This document shows positions 1 through 8,888 of a stretch of DNA of 64,000 bases, piece after piece; the first letter of the stretch is position 1; every line of letters begins with the position of its first letter. The position numbers and the translations under genes are program-made. The stretch comes from Coleofasciculus sp. FACHB-T130 (GTDB lineage: Bacteria > Cyanobacteriota > Cyanobacteriia > Cyanobacteriales > FACHB-T130): the NCBI RefSeq assembly GCF_014695375.1, contig NZ_JACJOG010000030.1:85092-149091 (forward strand), given 5' to 3'. The notes under the pieces are model-generated. The model was not told the DNA's origin, searched no databases, and saw only the letters and a program-made list of their open reading frames with translations.

Positions 1-1
1 A

Positions 2-3000
2 TTTGTGGAAGTTTCAGGCAAGGAAAGCTTAACTTTCAAAGGTAAGGTGGATACGCTAGCGCCACAAGGTAAGGCGGGAACCTTACTACTTGATCCACTC
101 AATATCACGGTAACAGATCAAAGTGCGGGTCCGGGAGCGCAAGACGTTGAATTAGCCGATGGCACAATTCTTGAGGGTGATGCTCCTGCAAATTTCATCA
201 TTTCGGAAACCGAACTGGAAAATGCCTCCGCCTCTGGCAATGTGATTTTGCAAGCGACTAACAACATCACTATCAACGATCTTACAAGTGACGGAACTCT
301 GAACTTCGGCGGCGGGCCTGCTACGTCAATCACTTTTACGGCAGACGCTGATGGTGATAAGGTTGGTTCTTTTGTGATGCAAAATACGGCGAACACCATC
401 CGAACCAATGGAAGAGATATAACAATTTCCGGAGCAAGTATCACTGTTGGAAATATTAAGATCGATCCTCCTCCTGGTTTTGGTCCGTTCGGGAAGATTC
501 AACTCACCAGTAGCAACGGCGCGATCGCTACCGGCAATCTAGACACCTCTAACTTATACGCGAACAGTGGAAGTATCATCCTGGATGCCACTAATGGGAA
601 CATTCTTACAGGTGATATTACTTCCTCTAATAATAATAATGATGGTGGTCTGGTGAGTTTAACTACTAACACCGGCACAATTACAGTTAATGGCGATATC
701 AATTCCTCCTCCACCTCTTATTTTCAATCTACAGGCGGCGCAGTCACTTTAGAAGCTGGCAGTAACATCACTACAGGCACAATTAATTCTTTTGCAAAAG
801 CTGACATATTTTTCCTTGGAGATAATCCAGGAGCTACAGGGGGTGACGTCAAGATAACATCTGGAGGCAATCTTAAAACAGATGCCATTAATTCCTCTGC
901 TGTTGTTAGCCAAACAAGTGGTGGTGCCGCTTTATTCGATGCGATAGGCGGCTCAGTTACCTTAGATGCCCAAGGTAGTATTCAAACCGGCGATATTGAT
1001 TCCTCTGCTACTGACCCCATCGTTGCTACAGGGGGTGCGGTCAAATTCACAGCTAAGGACGATATAATCGCCGGCAACATTAATTCCTCTGCTACTGTTA
1101 ATCCCCCCCCTCCCGATCCAGATTTTTCCGATCTGGTTACTAATGCATTAGGTGGGTTAGTTACCTTAACAACAGATGGCAATATTACCTTTAATACAAT
1201 TAATACCCAAGCTAAAGAACAAGTAGATGGAATCGATGGCTCACTCAGCGGTGGTAATGTCACAATATCTTCCCTAGGAGTTGTTAAGGGACTGAATATA
1301 ATTGGCGGAACTTCGGCAACTATCCTCACCAGTGGAGTGACTCTAGGAGGCTCGGTTTTCATCCAGCATGATGGGGGGCAAGATAACTTTCAATTTATCG
1401 TCGGCGATAAGACTAACAACGGTACGGAAGGAGCGATTGACACGGGTGGAAGTAGTGGGAATGGGGAGCTAATTTCTTCTTCTCCTACACAAATAATTCC
1501 ATCTATCGATACGCTGATTCCCAATAACAATACCTTCGAGGTGGGCAATCCTAGTGTTGATGGGATTCAGATAACCTTTATTAACCAAGCACCGACTTTG
1601 ACCGCTAATACCCTGCTAACGGATACTCAACAAAATCAGTCGATTACATTCACTGTTGCGAGTTTAAATCCATCTATAACCGATGCAAATAGCGATTTTA
1701 CCTCAATACGCATTGATGCCATTAATGGGGGAACGCTGACCAAACAAGATGGTACCGTCATCGTACCGGGAACCATTTTGTCGTTGAGCGATGTTTTAGT
1801 TTACACACCGCCTACGGGTGCGACTGGTTTGCTCAATGCCTTTACAATTAGTGCGAGCGATCGCGTTTCCTTCTCCGCCCCGCAACAGCTCACCATCAAT
1901 GTAGCTGAGCCAATTCCAACTCCAATCCCCACACCAATTCCCACGCCAATCCCCACACCAATTCCCACGCCAACACCTTCCCCAACGCCACTTTCCAGCG
2001 AATTATCACCACCGCAGGAGACGCCACTGACACGAATACCGGCAACGAGAACCCTTGCCTCAGTCGAAATCGATCCGGTTGTTGCTCAAATCGACCAAGA
2101 GCTTACAAGGCAATTCCAGCAATATTTGGGACTTGCTCCCGATCTTCCCCTAAAAACCTTGGATGAGGCGCGTGAAATTCTTAACGAAATTGAGAAAGCA
2201 ACTGGAGTGAAACCGGCACTCATTTATGTTGCTTTTGTGCCTGCAACAGTTACACCAGGAACAGCAGCAGATAAAAGTCAACTCCCTTATCCCGCGCCAC
2301 GATTAGATATTCTTTGGCAATTCAACTCTCAGGGATTAGCCCTAAATCAGCTAGCTCAACTTCCAGCTCAATCGTCAAACAATCCCCTACCGCAGGATAA
2401 CGACCAACTCGAACTCGTCATTGTGACAGCTAAAAAGCCACCAATTCGCAGGAGAGTCACAGGGGTAACACGCCGTCAAGTTCTCAAAGTCGCCCAGGAA
2501 TTTCGCTCAGAAATCACTAAGCCGCTTAAAACAAACCGTTACCTCAATTCTTCCCAACAACTCTATAAGTGGTTGATAGCACCCGTAAAAGCTGATTTAG
2601 AAGCTAGCAAGATCGATAATTTGGTTTTCCTTATGGATACAGGGTTGCGGAGTCTTCCGGTTGCTGCCCTCCATGACGGTCAACAATTCCTAGTGGAAAA
2701 ATACAGCGTCGGACTCATGCCGAGTCTCAGCCTAACCGATACTCGTTACCGGGATATTAAAAAAACCCAAGTCCTGGCAATGGGAGCAGCCAAATTTACC
2801 AACCAAAACCCCTTACCCGCCGTGCCCGTGGAATTGTCCATTATCGCCTCTTCCCTATGGTCGGGTAAATCTTTCCTCAACGATGCCTTCACTCTGAAAA
2901 ATCTTAAGGCGCAGCGTCAGCAAGAACCTTTCGGAATTGTTCACCTAGGCACGCATGGGGAATTTAAGTCAGGGAACCCGAGCAATTCCTATATTCAGCT

Positions 3001-3430
3001 GTGGGACACCAAGCTGAGATTGGATCAGCTGCGGGAGTTAGGTTGGAATGACCCTCCTGTAGAATTGCTGGTGCTAAGTGCCTGTCGCACAGCCTTGGGA
3101 GATGAACAGGCAGAATTAGGCTTTGCCGGGTTATCAGTGCAGGCAGGCGTCAAGTCAGCCCTAGCGAGTCTCTGGTACGTCAGCGATGAAGGGACTTTGG
3201 GGTTGATGACAGAGTTCTACGAACAATTGAAAAAAGCGCCCATCAAGGCGGAGGCGGTGCGTCAGGCACAGGTGGCAATGCTCAAGGGCAAAGTGCGCTT
3301 AGAGGGAGGTCAACTCCGCACCCTCAATGGCAGCTTTCCCTTGCCACCCTCAATGGCTGGACTGGGAAATAGAAGCCTTGAGCATCCTTTCTACTGGGCA
3401 GCTTTCACGTTGATTGGCAACCCTTGGTAA
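2..3430 (+). CDS. Haemagglutinin-like secreted protein with C-terminal CHAT protease domain (5' partial)
   Basis: The frame is open to the left edge; the first GTG at position 5 is probably internal, so the N-terminus (signal peptide and secretion domain) is missing. Residues about 1-520 are Gly/Thr/Asn/Ser-rich repeats of the GNITT..INSSA type, as in filamentous-haemagglutinin beta-helices. Residues about 525-635 resemble a cadherin-like surface domain. Residues about 638-665 form a PIPT proline linker. The remainder is a CHAT (caspase-like) domain with HLGTHGEF (His about 984) and LSACRTALG (Cys about 1027), the expected catalytic dyad. Similar cyanobacterial proteins join an exported adhesin-like stalk to CHAT. 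I infer a cell-surface or periplasmic protease-like protein; the substrate is unknown. No terminator is obvious after it. Confidence 0.85.
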   Translation, partial: FVEVSGKESLTFKGKVDTLAPQGKAGTLLLDPLNITVTDQSAGPGAQDVELADGTILEGDAPANFIISETELENASASGNVILQATNNITINDLTSDGTLNFGGGPATSITFTADADGDKVGSFVMQNTANTIRTNGRDITISGASITVGNIKIDPPPGFGPFGKIQLTSSNGAIATGNLDTSNLYANSGSIILDATNGNILTGDITSSNNNNDGGLVSLTTNTGTITVNGDINSSSTSYFQSTGGAVTLEAGSNITTGTINSFAKADIFFLGDNPGATGGDVKITSGGNLKTDAINSSAVVSQTSGGAALFDAIGGSVTLDAQGSIQTGDIDSSATDPIVATGGAVKFTAKDDIIAGNINSSATVNPPPPDPDFSDLVTNALGGLVTLTTDGNITFNTINTQAKEQVDGIDGSLSGGNVTISSLGVVKGLNIIGGTSATILTSGVTLGGSVFIQHDGGQDNFQFIVGDKTNNGTEGAIDTGGSSGNGELISSSPTQIIPSIDTLIPNNNTFEVGNPSVDGIQITFINQAPTLTANTLLTDTQQNQSITFTVASLNPSITDANSDFTSIRIDAINGGTLTKQDGTVIVPGTILSLSDVLVYTPPTGATGLLNAFTISASDRVSFSAPQQLTINVAEPIPTPIPTPIPTPIPTPIPTPTPSPTPLSSELSPPQETPLTRIPATRTLASVEIDPVVAQIDQELTRQFQQYLGLAPDLPLKTLDEAREILNEIEKATGVKPALIYVAFVPATVTPGTAADKSQLPYPAPRLDILWQFNSQGLALNQLAQLPAQSSNNPLPQDNDQLELVIVTAKKPPIRRRVTGVTRRQVLKVAQEFRSEITKPLKTNRYLNSSQQLYKWLIAPVKADLEASKIDNLVFLMDTGLRSLPVAALHDGQQFLVEKYSVGLMPSLSLTDTRYRDIKKTQVLAMGAAKFTNQNPLPAVPVELSIIASSLWSGKSFLNDAFTLKNLKAQRQQEPFGIVHLGTHGEFKSGNPSNSYIQLWDTKLRLDQLRELGWNDPPVELLVLSACRTALGDEQAELGFAGLSVQAGVKSALASLWYVSDEGTLGLMTEFYEQLKKAPIKAEAVRQAQVAMLKGKVRLEGGQLRTLNGSFPLPPSMAGLGNRSLEHPFYWAAFTLIGNPW

Positions 3431-3517
3431 GAGAAGGGAGGAGAGATGACTGAGGGCTGAGAGGTGAGGACTGAGGACTGAGAGGTGAGGAAAAAAGGGC
3501 TGAGGAAAAAAGAGGTG

Positions 3518-3755
3518 ATACCAATTCTTTTTAAAGATGCGCTTAATAAATAGATAGTGTTTTGCGTGTCAAGAGCGATCGCAAACGAGCAAAGGCAAAC
3601 GCTGAAAACAGGCTTGCAAGCACTAACTAGTCCGATGTGCTCGTCAACAGCTTGCCATTGAGATGCCTCCCACAAAGTCCTCACTCCACTTCACCCGCTC
3701 GCTCGCCTGCCACGGAAGCTCTATTATTAAGCGCATCTTTACAGAGAATTGGTAT
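3518..3755. mobile_element. MITE-like element with 36-37 bp terminal inverted repeats
   Basis: The left end (3518-3554, beginning ATACCAATTCTTTTTAAAG) is repeated inverted at 3720-3755 with only a few mismatches. Both ends carry TA just outside CCAATTCT/AGAATTGG, which would fit the TA target duplication of IS630/Tc1-type elements. The roughly 165-base interior has no credible gene. This looks like a non-autonomous miniature element. The family assignment is inference. Confidence 0.65.
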
Positions 3756-4783
3756 GAGATACATCGGCACGGGAATGGCAATCAAAAATCTGCTACCGAA
3801 CGTGAGAACCACAATATGTTCCAGCCATCTGAGAAACGCTATAGATATAGAGATATAGCACTTTTTCACGTTCTTTTTCTAACCAAACCGTATTACCCCT
3901 CACCAGCTTTCACTTCAAGGAATATAAAATTATTCCTTTGATATTAAAATGTTCGTTAAGTTCCAAGGTAATCAGTTTATTTTGACGTTTACAACCATCA
4001 AAACTAACAAGAGTTAAATCTTCATTTACAAATACAATTAAAACTTTCAATACATCTACTAAAATTACCAAATTGAAATAACTGATAATATAATTGCTGG
4101 CGATATTGGATAATTAGCTTAAAAATTAAGTTATACCTTTTAAGGAAATTCTACTTAATGGCCATATCGCATTTAAATTTGATATTTATGATAAGGATGA
4201 ATCAAGCATTAAAGATATGGAGAATACCTGTTACTTTTGCAAGCTCCGTTTGCACCTTCTCTCAAAAAATTCTCAGAAAATGGGCGGTTACTTCACGAAT
4301 CAGAAACAATCCTGGAACAATGAATTCCTGGTGTTTTCTCAGATATTTAACGATTTTATACCGATAGGGGCTTGCATAAAAGCATCTGATATATTATTTT
4401 AATCGCCAGTCTAAGCCCGAAGCTAAGTATCTCTAGCTTCTGATTCAGTTCCTAAAATTTGGATAGAAGATAACCTTTCATTAAAGGTTATTGTTCAACT
4501 CCTTAAGTTAAACTGTACGTCATGGTTTCGGAGCAGATCGCCTAGATAAAGGTGCTTATGGAAAGAAGCAGCAGCGTGTTTTAGGAAAAGGTCTGCAAAT
4601 GTATTTTTATTGCTCGCGTCTTACTCCCTTACTCTCTCCATCCTGCCATAGGTATACATTTCAGACCTCAGGAGGATGCTTTGTAGTGACCGATTCGACG
4701 ATTCTGGCGTACAGAGAGGAGTTAGGCGATACATACAGAGTTACTACTTAAGTAGATGAGTACAAAGAAACCAGAAAGATAAT
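3756..4783. other. AT-rich intergenic region, no recognised gene
   Basis: Short open frames here have no recognisable protein features. The only clear structure is a perfect 9-bp hairpin, ATAACCTTT/AAAGGTTAT, at 4470-4491. Base composition is much more AT-rich than in the flanking genes. Confidence 0.5.
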
Positions 4784-4808
4784 CACCCGTTTTTTTGACA
4801 AACGGGTG
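4784..4808 (+). repeat. Hairpin in the 5' leader of the repeat membrane protein
   Basis: ACCCGTTT and AAACGGGT pair around a short T-rich loop, about 95 bases before the chosen ATG. It could be a terminator for transcription from the left or a leader hairpin. A T-tract does not follow on the plus strand. Confidence 0.4.
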
Positions 4809-4899
4809 TTTCAGAGTGTGGTCTTTTTTGCAGATTTTGACCACTCAACATACCTTAATTTATAATTTGCGCGGGATTTGCTTTGAGGAAGAAAATATC

Positions 4900-7800
4900 A
4901 TGTTTGAGAGTACGGGAATACTCATGGGAATGTACAAAACCCTATTTTGGCTCGCTCAAGTTACACCAGTCGATCCAACGGTGAATACTCCAGAAGAAGC
5001 GGCACTTGTCTTTTCAGGGCCTCAATTTTTTGTAGCGCTGATTTCTGGGATAGTGTTAGCTTTTGCGTTGCAATTATTGTTAACCAACCTCTCAGTCGCA
5101 GCCGGGATCTCTTACTTGGGTCATCAATCAGATTCAGATTCCGATCGGGATGAATCTGGAAGTTTGGGAGGTACAATTCGCAAAATAGGGACAGCAGTCG
5201 GAATTTGGACGCTGGTGACAGTCACCATTGCGTTAGCGATCGCGTGTTTCCTGGCAGTGAAACTGAGCTTGATTAGCAGTGGCGGCTTGGGTGCCATTAT
5301 CGGTCTGGTAATTTGGGCAACCTACTTCTGCCTGCTATTTTGGGTAAGTTCAACGACAGTGGGATCGTTAGTGGGTTCAGTTGTTAATACTGCAACCAGC
5401 GGCTTCCAAGCAATTGTCGGCACAGCAACCGCAGCAATCGGCGCACAAGCTGTGAATAATCAAGTTGTGTCAACCGCAGAGGCAGCAGCAGCAGCCGTGC
5501 GGCGAGAACTGGGATCGGGAATCGATCCTGCCAGCATCCGCGAGACGCTGGAGGATTATTTAGGGTCCTTGCGTCCCCCTGAACTCGATATACAAAAGAT
5601 TCGGGGTGAATTTGAAAGATTGCTCAACGACCCGCAACTAAAAGCGATCGCTAACACCGATAATCTTCGCAACATCGACCGCCAAACATTTGTAAATTTG
5701 GTAAGCGATCGCACAGACCTCTCGAAACGCGACATTAACCGCATCGTAGACCAACTCGAAGGCGTGTGGCGGCAAGCCGTGGGATCGCGAGAGCAACAAA
5801 CCGATCGGATGGGCGAACTGCTCAACTATCTCAAGTCTGCACAACCGGGTCAAGTGAAGTCAGATGATATCAACGCCAAACTCGACCAGCTGATTGCAGA
5901 GACGCGCGACTCTAAAAAAGCCGATCAAAAAGCAGTCGACGACGCAGCTCCTGGTCCAATTCAGCTAAGCGTTCAGCAGGGTTTAACGACCCTGATGGGA
6001 TTAGCAATGGGACGCACAGATCTCTCAGATTTAGATGTGCAAACCATCTTAAGTTCCCTCTCGAAAGCTAAAGACAAAGTAACCGAGCAAACCGACAAAC
6101 TAGCGACTCAAGCAGGAGTTAAACCAGAACTCCCCTACAGCACCATTCGAGCAGATGTAGACAACTACCTGCTCAACACGTACTCCTGGCAGATTACCCG
6201 ACCAGGACTTAACCGGGAATTCAAAGAAGTCATCTACGACCCCCAAGGAGATCCGGGGACAATTCGCCGGGAATTGGAGCAACTAGACAAGTCATATTTT
6301 GCCAACCTGTTGCAACAACGGGGCGTCTTTACCCAAGACAAAATCAACGACATTTCCGATCAATTGGAAGGCATCCGGCAAGAAGTTTTGGTGACAGTGC
6401 GGGCGGCTGAAGAAGAAGAAAGGACGCAAGACCTGCGCCGCCGAGTTGAAGATTATATCCGAACAGCACCCAAGACAGAACTGAGCGCAGAAGGCGTTAA
6501 CGACAATTTCAAAAAGGTGCTAGAAGACGCAGATGCCGACCATGACACCCTTGAGCGTCGTCTTGCTTTGTACGATCGCTATGCCTTGATGCAATTGCTG
6601 CGGGGACGCGAAGACATCGGCGAGACAGAAGCTGACGCGATCGCTACGAATTTAGAACAATCACGCGATCGGGTGCTGATCGAATCCCAAGCCCTCCGAG
6701 ACCGAATTCAATCGGAAACCGAGGCAGTGTGGGTCAATTTAGAGTCCTATCTGCGGAACACTGGCAAAGACGAACTGAATCCTGAAGGCATCCAGCGAGA
6801 TATCAAAACTCTCCTGAACGACCCGCAGGCAGGAATGTGGGCTCTTCGGTCGAGAGCTTCTCGCTTTGACCGCGATACCTTAGTTCAGCTACTGAGTCAG
6901 CGACAAGACTTGAGCGAGGACCAGGTAAATCAAATCATCGATCAGGTGCAACATTCTTGGAGCAGCGTTGTCCAAGCACCGCAAATGGTCGTAGATAAAG
7001 CCAAAGAGCAGGTAGACAAAACCAGCACGGCTCTAGCAGATTACCTGCGGAACACTGGTAAAGACGAACTGAATCCCGAAGGCATCCAGCGGGATTTGAC
7101 CAGGCTGCTCTCCGATCCCAGAGAAGGTGCGACGGCACTGCGGCAACGGCTATCTCAAGTAGACCGCGATACCCTGGTGAAGCTACTGAGTCAACGGCAA
7201 GACCTAAGCGAAGAGCAAGTAAATCAGGTCATCGATCAGGTGCAGGGTACGATCAAAAACATCGTCAGAGCGCCTCGTCGCCTTGCCACCCGGACGCAGG
7301 CACAAATCCAAGATTTCCAAAGCACGCTACAAGACTACCTGCGGAATACTGGCAAAGACGAACTCAACCCAGAAGCAATTAAGCGCGATTTGCAGTTGTT
7401 GCTGCACGATCCGCGCACCGGAGTTGAGAGTCTGACCGATCGCCTATCTCACATCGACCGCGACACGATGATCTCTCTGCTGTCGCAACGGCAGGATATC
7501 TCTGAGGAAGAAGCTGCCCGAATTGTGGATCAAGTCCTCTCGGTACGCGATCAATTTGTGGAGCAAATTCGCAGCATTCAACGGCGAATTCAACAGACGA
7601 TTGACGGGATTTTTGCCCAAATTCGCAACTACCTCAACTCGCTGGATCGCCCGGAACTCAACTATGACAGCATCAAGAAAGATGTTCGCAAGTTGTTTGA
7701 CGATCCGCAAGCTGGGTTTGATGCCTTGCGCGATCGCCTCTCCCATTTCGATCGCAATACTCTGGTTGCCATCATGTCTTCCCGCGAGGACATCTCCGAG

Positions 7801-8040
7801 GAAGATGCTAACCGGCTCGTCGATCAAATTGAAGGCGCACGCAACAGCGTCCTGCAACGGGTGGATCGCCTCCAACAGGAAGCGCAACGCCGCTTAGACG
7901 AAGTGAAGTATCAAGCGCAGCGGCAGGCAGAAGAAACTCGCAAAGCTGCTGCCTCTGCCGCTTGGTGGCTGTTTGGTACGGCAACTGTGTCTGGAATCGT
8001 TTCCGCGATCGCTGGCGCTTTAGCCGTTTCCGGTCGTTAA
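4900..8040 (+). CDS. Large membrane protein with about seven 97-100-residue repeats
   Basis: The ATG at 4900 is preceded by GAGGAAG at good spacing, so the longer TTG-initiated frame is not used. The protein has about 1046 residues. Hydrophobic segments near the N-terminus (about 25-55, 105-135, 140-160) are followed by a long charged region and a C-terminal hydrophobic segment ending in ALAVSGR. At least seven repeats begin near 5548, 6154, 6445, 6736, 7036, 7327 and 7621. Each combines a YLRNTGKDELNPEGI-type first half with a DRDTLVKLLSQRQDLSEE-type second half; an extra half-repeat lies near 5990. Repeats 4-6 are nearly identical even in DNA. I do not recognise a characterised function. 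A membrane-anchored helical scaffold is inference. Confidence 0.8.
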   Translation: MFESTGILMGMYKTLFWLAQVTPVDPTVNTPEEAALVFSGPQFFVALISGIVLAFALQLLLTNLSVAAGISYLGHQSDSDSDRDESGSLGGTIRKIGTAVGIWTLVTVTIALAIACFLAVKLSLISSGGLGAIIGLVIWATYFCLLFWVSSTTVGSLVGSVVNTATSGFQAIVGTATAAIGAQAVNNQVVSTAEAAAAAVRRELGSGIDPASIRETLEDYLGSLRPPELDIQKIRGEFERLLNDPQLKAIANTDNLRNIDRQTFVNLVSDRTDLSKRDINRIVDQLEGVWRQAVGSREQQTDRMGELLNYLKSAQPGQVKSDDINAKLDQLIAETRDSKKADQKAVDDAAPGPIQLSVQQGLTTLMGLAMGRTDLSDLDVQTILSSLSKAKDKVTEQTDKLATQAGVKPELPYSTIRADVDNYLLNTYSWQITRPGLNREFKEVIYDPQGDPGTIRRELEQLDKSYFANLLQQRGVFTQDKINDISDQLEGIRQEVLVTVRAAEEEERTQDLRRRVEDYIRTAPKTELSAEGVNDNFKKVLEDADADHDTLERRLALYDRYALMQLLRGREDIGETEADAIATNLEQSRDRVLIESQALRDRIQSETEAVWVNLESYLRNTGKDELNPEGIQRDIKTLLNDPQAGMWALRSRASRFDRDTLVQLLSQRQDLSEDQVNQIIDQVQHSWSSVVQAPQMVVDKAKEQVDKTSTALADYLRNTGKDELNPEGIQRDLTRLLSDPREGATALRQRLSQVDRDTLVKLLSQRQDLSEEQVNQVIDQVQGTIKNIVRAPRRLATRTQAQIQDFQSTLQDYLRNTGKDELNPEAIKRDLQLLLHDPRTGVESLTDRLSHIDRDTMISLLSQRQDISEEEAARIVDQVLSVRDQFVEQIRSIQRRIQQTIDGIFAQIRNYLNSLDRPELNYDSIKKDVRKLFDDPQAGFDALRDRLSHFDRNTLVAIMSSREDISEEDANRLVDQIEGARNSVLQRVDRLQQEAQRRLDEVKYQAQRQAEETRKAAASAAWWLFGTATVSGIVSAIAGALAVSGR

Positions 8041-8071
8041 AGTTACCGATTTTCTCCGCTAATCCATAAAC

Positions 8072-8110
8072 GTAGGGGCAGGATTGTTTTCCTGCCCCTA
8101 CTGCTTTTTT
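8072..8110 (+). terminator. Rho-independent terminator between convergent genes
   Basis: GTAGGGGCAGG and CCTGCCCCTAC form a perfect 11-bp stem with an 8-base loop, followed by TGCTTTTTT. It lies just after the stop of the repeat membrane protein. Confidence 0.8.
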
Positions 8111-8420
8111 ATAAGCCCAACATCCGGTTAACTTGCTCGGAAGTTAAGGGTTTAGGCGAAATTTTGGGATCGTAGTCTAGCTGTCGCAAGCGATCGCGTA
8201 GAGCTTTGAAACTCGTTGTTTCCAGCAATACCAAATTCTGATATACAGATTCTTTTGGCATTTCCACTCTTAAAATCACATCTTGTAGTTTCTCTTGTTC
8301 TATCGCGTGTAAAATTTGCTTGCAAAATAATTCACGCTTCGACACCTGAGTTAATGTCACTAAATACCAATTTCTTTGGACAGGAACATTCGGTGAATCA
8401 TCTTGAGGTATGTTCTGCAC
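8109..8420 (-). CDS. Small conserved cyanobacterial protein, possibly NusG-N-terminal-like
   Basis: A 103-residue soluble protein with WYLVTLTQVSKRELF near the N-terminus and ILRVEMPKESVYQNLVLLE in the middle. The alternation of a WYLVT-type strand, a helix and a strand with a final DRLRQLDYD/MLGL segment resembles the NGN fold of NusG-type factors, but no KOW domain follows. That resemblance is only by eye. It converges with the large repeat membrane protein, with the terminator between them. No partner gene is apparent. Confidence 0.65.
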   Translation of the reverse strand: MQNIPQDDSPNVPVQRNWYLVTLTQVSKRELFCKQILHAIEQEKLQDVILRVEMPKESVYQNLVLLETTSFKALRDRLRQLDYDPKISPKPLTSEQVNRMLGL

Positions 8421-8548
8421 GGTATAGATTTAGGGATATTGGGTGACGGCAAATTGATGGAGGGAGCGCTAGGGACACGGCATGGCAGTGCCCCCACTAA
8501 GAAGAATAAACTGGCTTCCACCATTCATAAAAATGGTTTCAATTAGCT

Positions 8549-8725
8549 TTAGGCAATTAATAACTCATTAAAACTTTTGAAAGTCATTATTAACAAGTCA
8601 GTAACTAATTCAGCCTCCAGAAAATTTTTCATAGCTTCATTCCCCACAATAGTGTAGCAGGAGTCTGGGAAAGCTTCATTTTCTTCAATATCTTGGAATA
8701 AATGAAAATAATTTTTCGTTAGCAA
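8549..8725 (-). pseudogene. Short open frame, possible gene remnant
   Basis: A 58-codon frame starting at a TTG encodes a peptide with LFQDIEENEAFPDSCYTIVG and ends at TAA (8549-8551). There is no ribosome site and a stop lies just upstream. The composition looks protein-like, but I recognise no family. The rest of 8421-8888 shows no gene. Confidence 0.2.
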
Positions 8726-8785
8726 GATCGCGATTTTGCTTTAGATTCCAAGCTCTAGCACTGCTAAATGATTTCCAAAGAAGAA

Positions 8786-8813
8786 ATCCCCGACTTCTCT
8801 TGAAGTCGAGGAT
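8786..8813. repeat. Hairpin repeat of the CCCGACTTC type
   Basis: ATCCCCGACTTC and GAAGTCGAGGAT pair with one mismatch around TCTT. Similar palindromes are dispersed in cyanobacterial genomes. It lies about 70 bases past the end of the minus-strand TPR gene and could serve as its terminator. Confidence 0.5.
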
Positions 8814-8888
8814 CTGAAGGGCTAACGTCTCACAGCTCAAATGGATTGCGATTTCTACACAAGCAGATTGATTCAGTGCATTGGAAAA

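Noticed and set aside
3447..3512. Repeated GAGGTGAGG/GACTGAGG units after the first gene
   Set aside because: Looked like a possible array, but units are short, irregular and without spacers; a simple low-complexity tract, not CRISPR.
4158..4402. Two overlapping short frames in the AT-rich gap
   Set aside because: No ribosome sites, biased AT-rich codons, no family resemblance.
4514..4749. About 79-codon stop-free frame before the repeat membrane protein
   Set aside because: Lacks a start codon and recognisable features; no support beyond being open.
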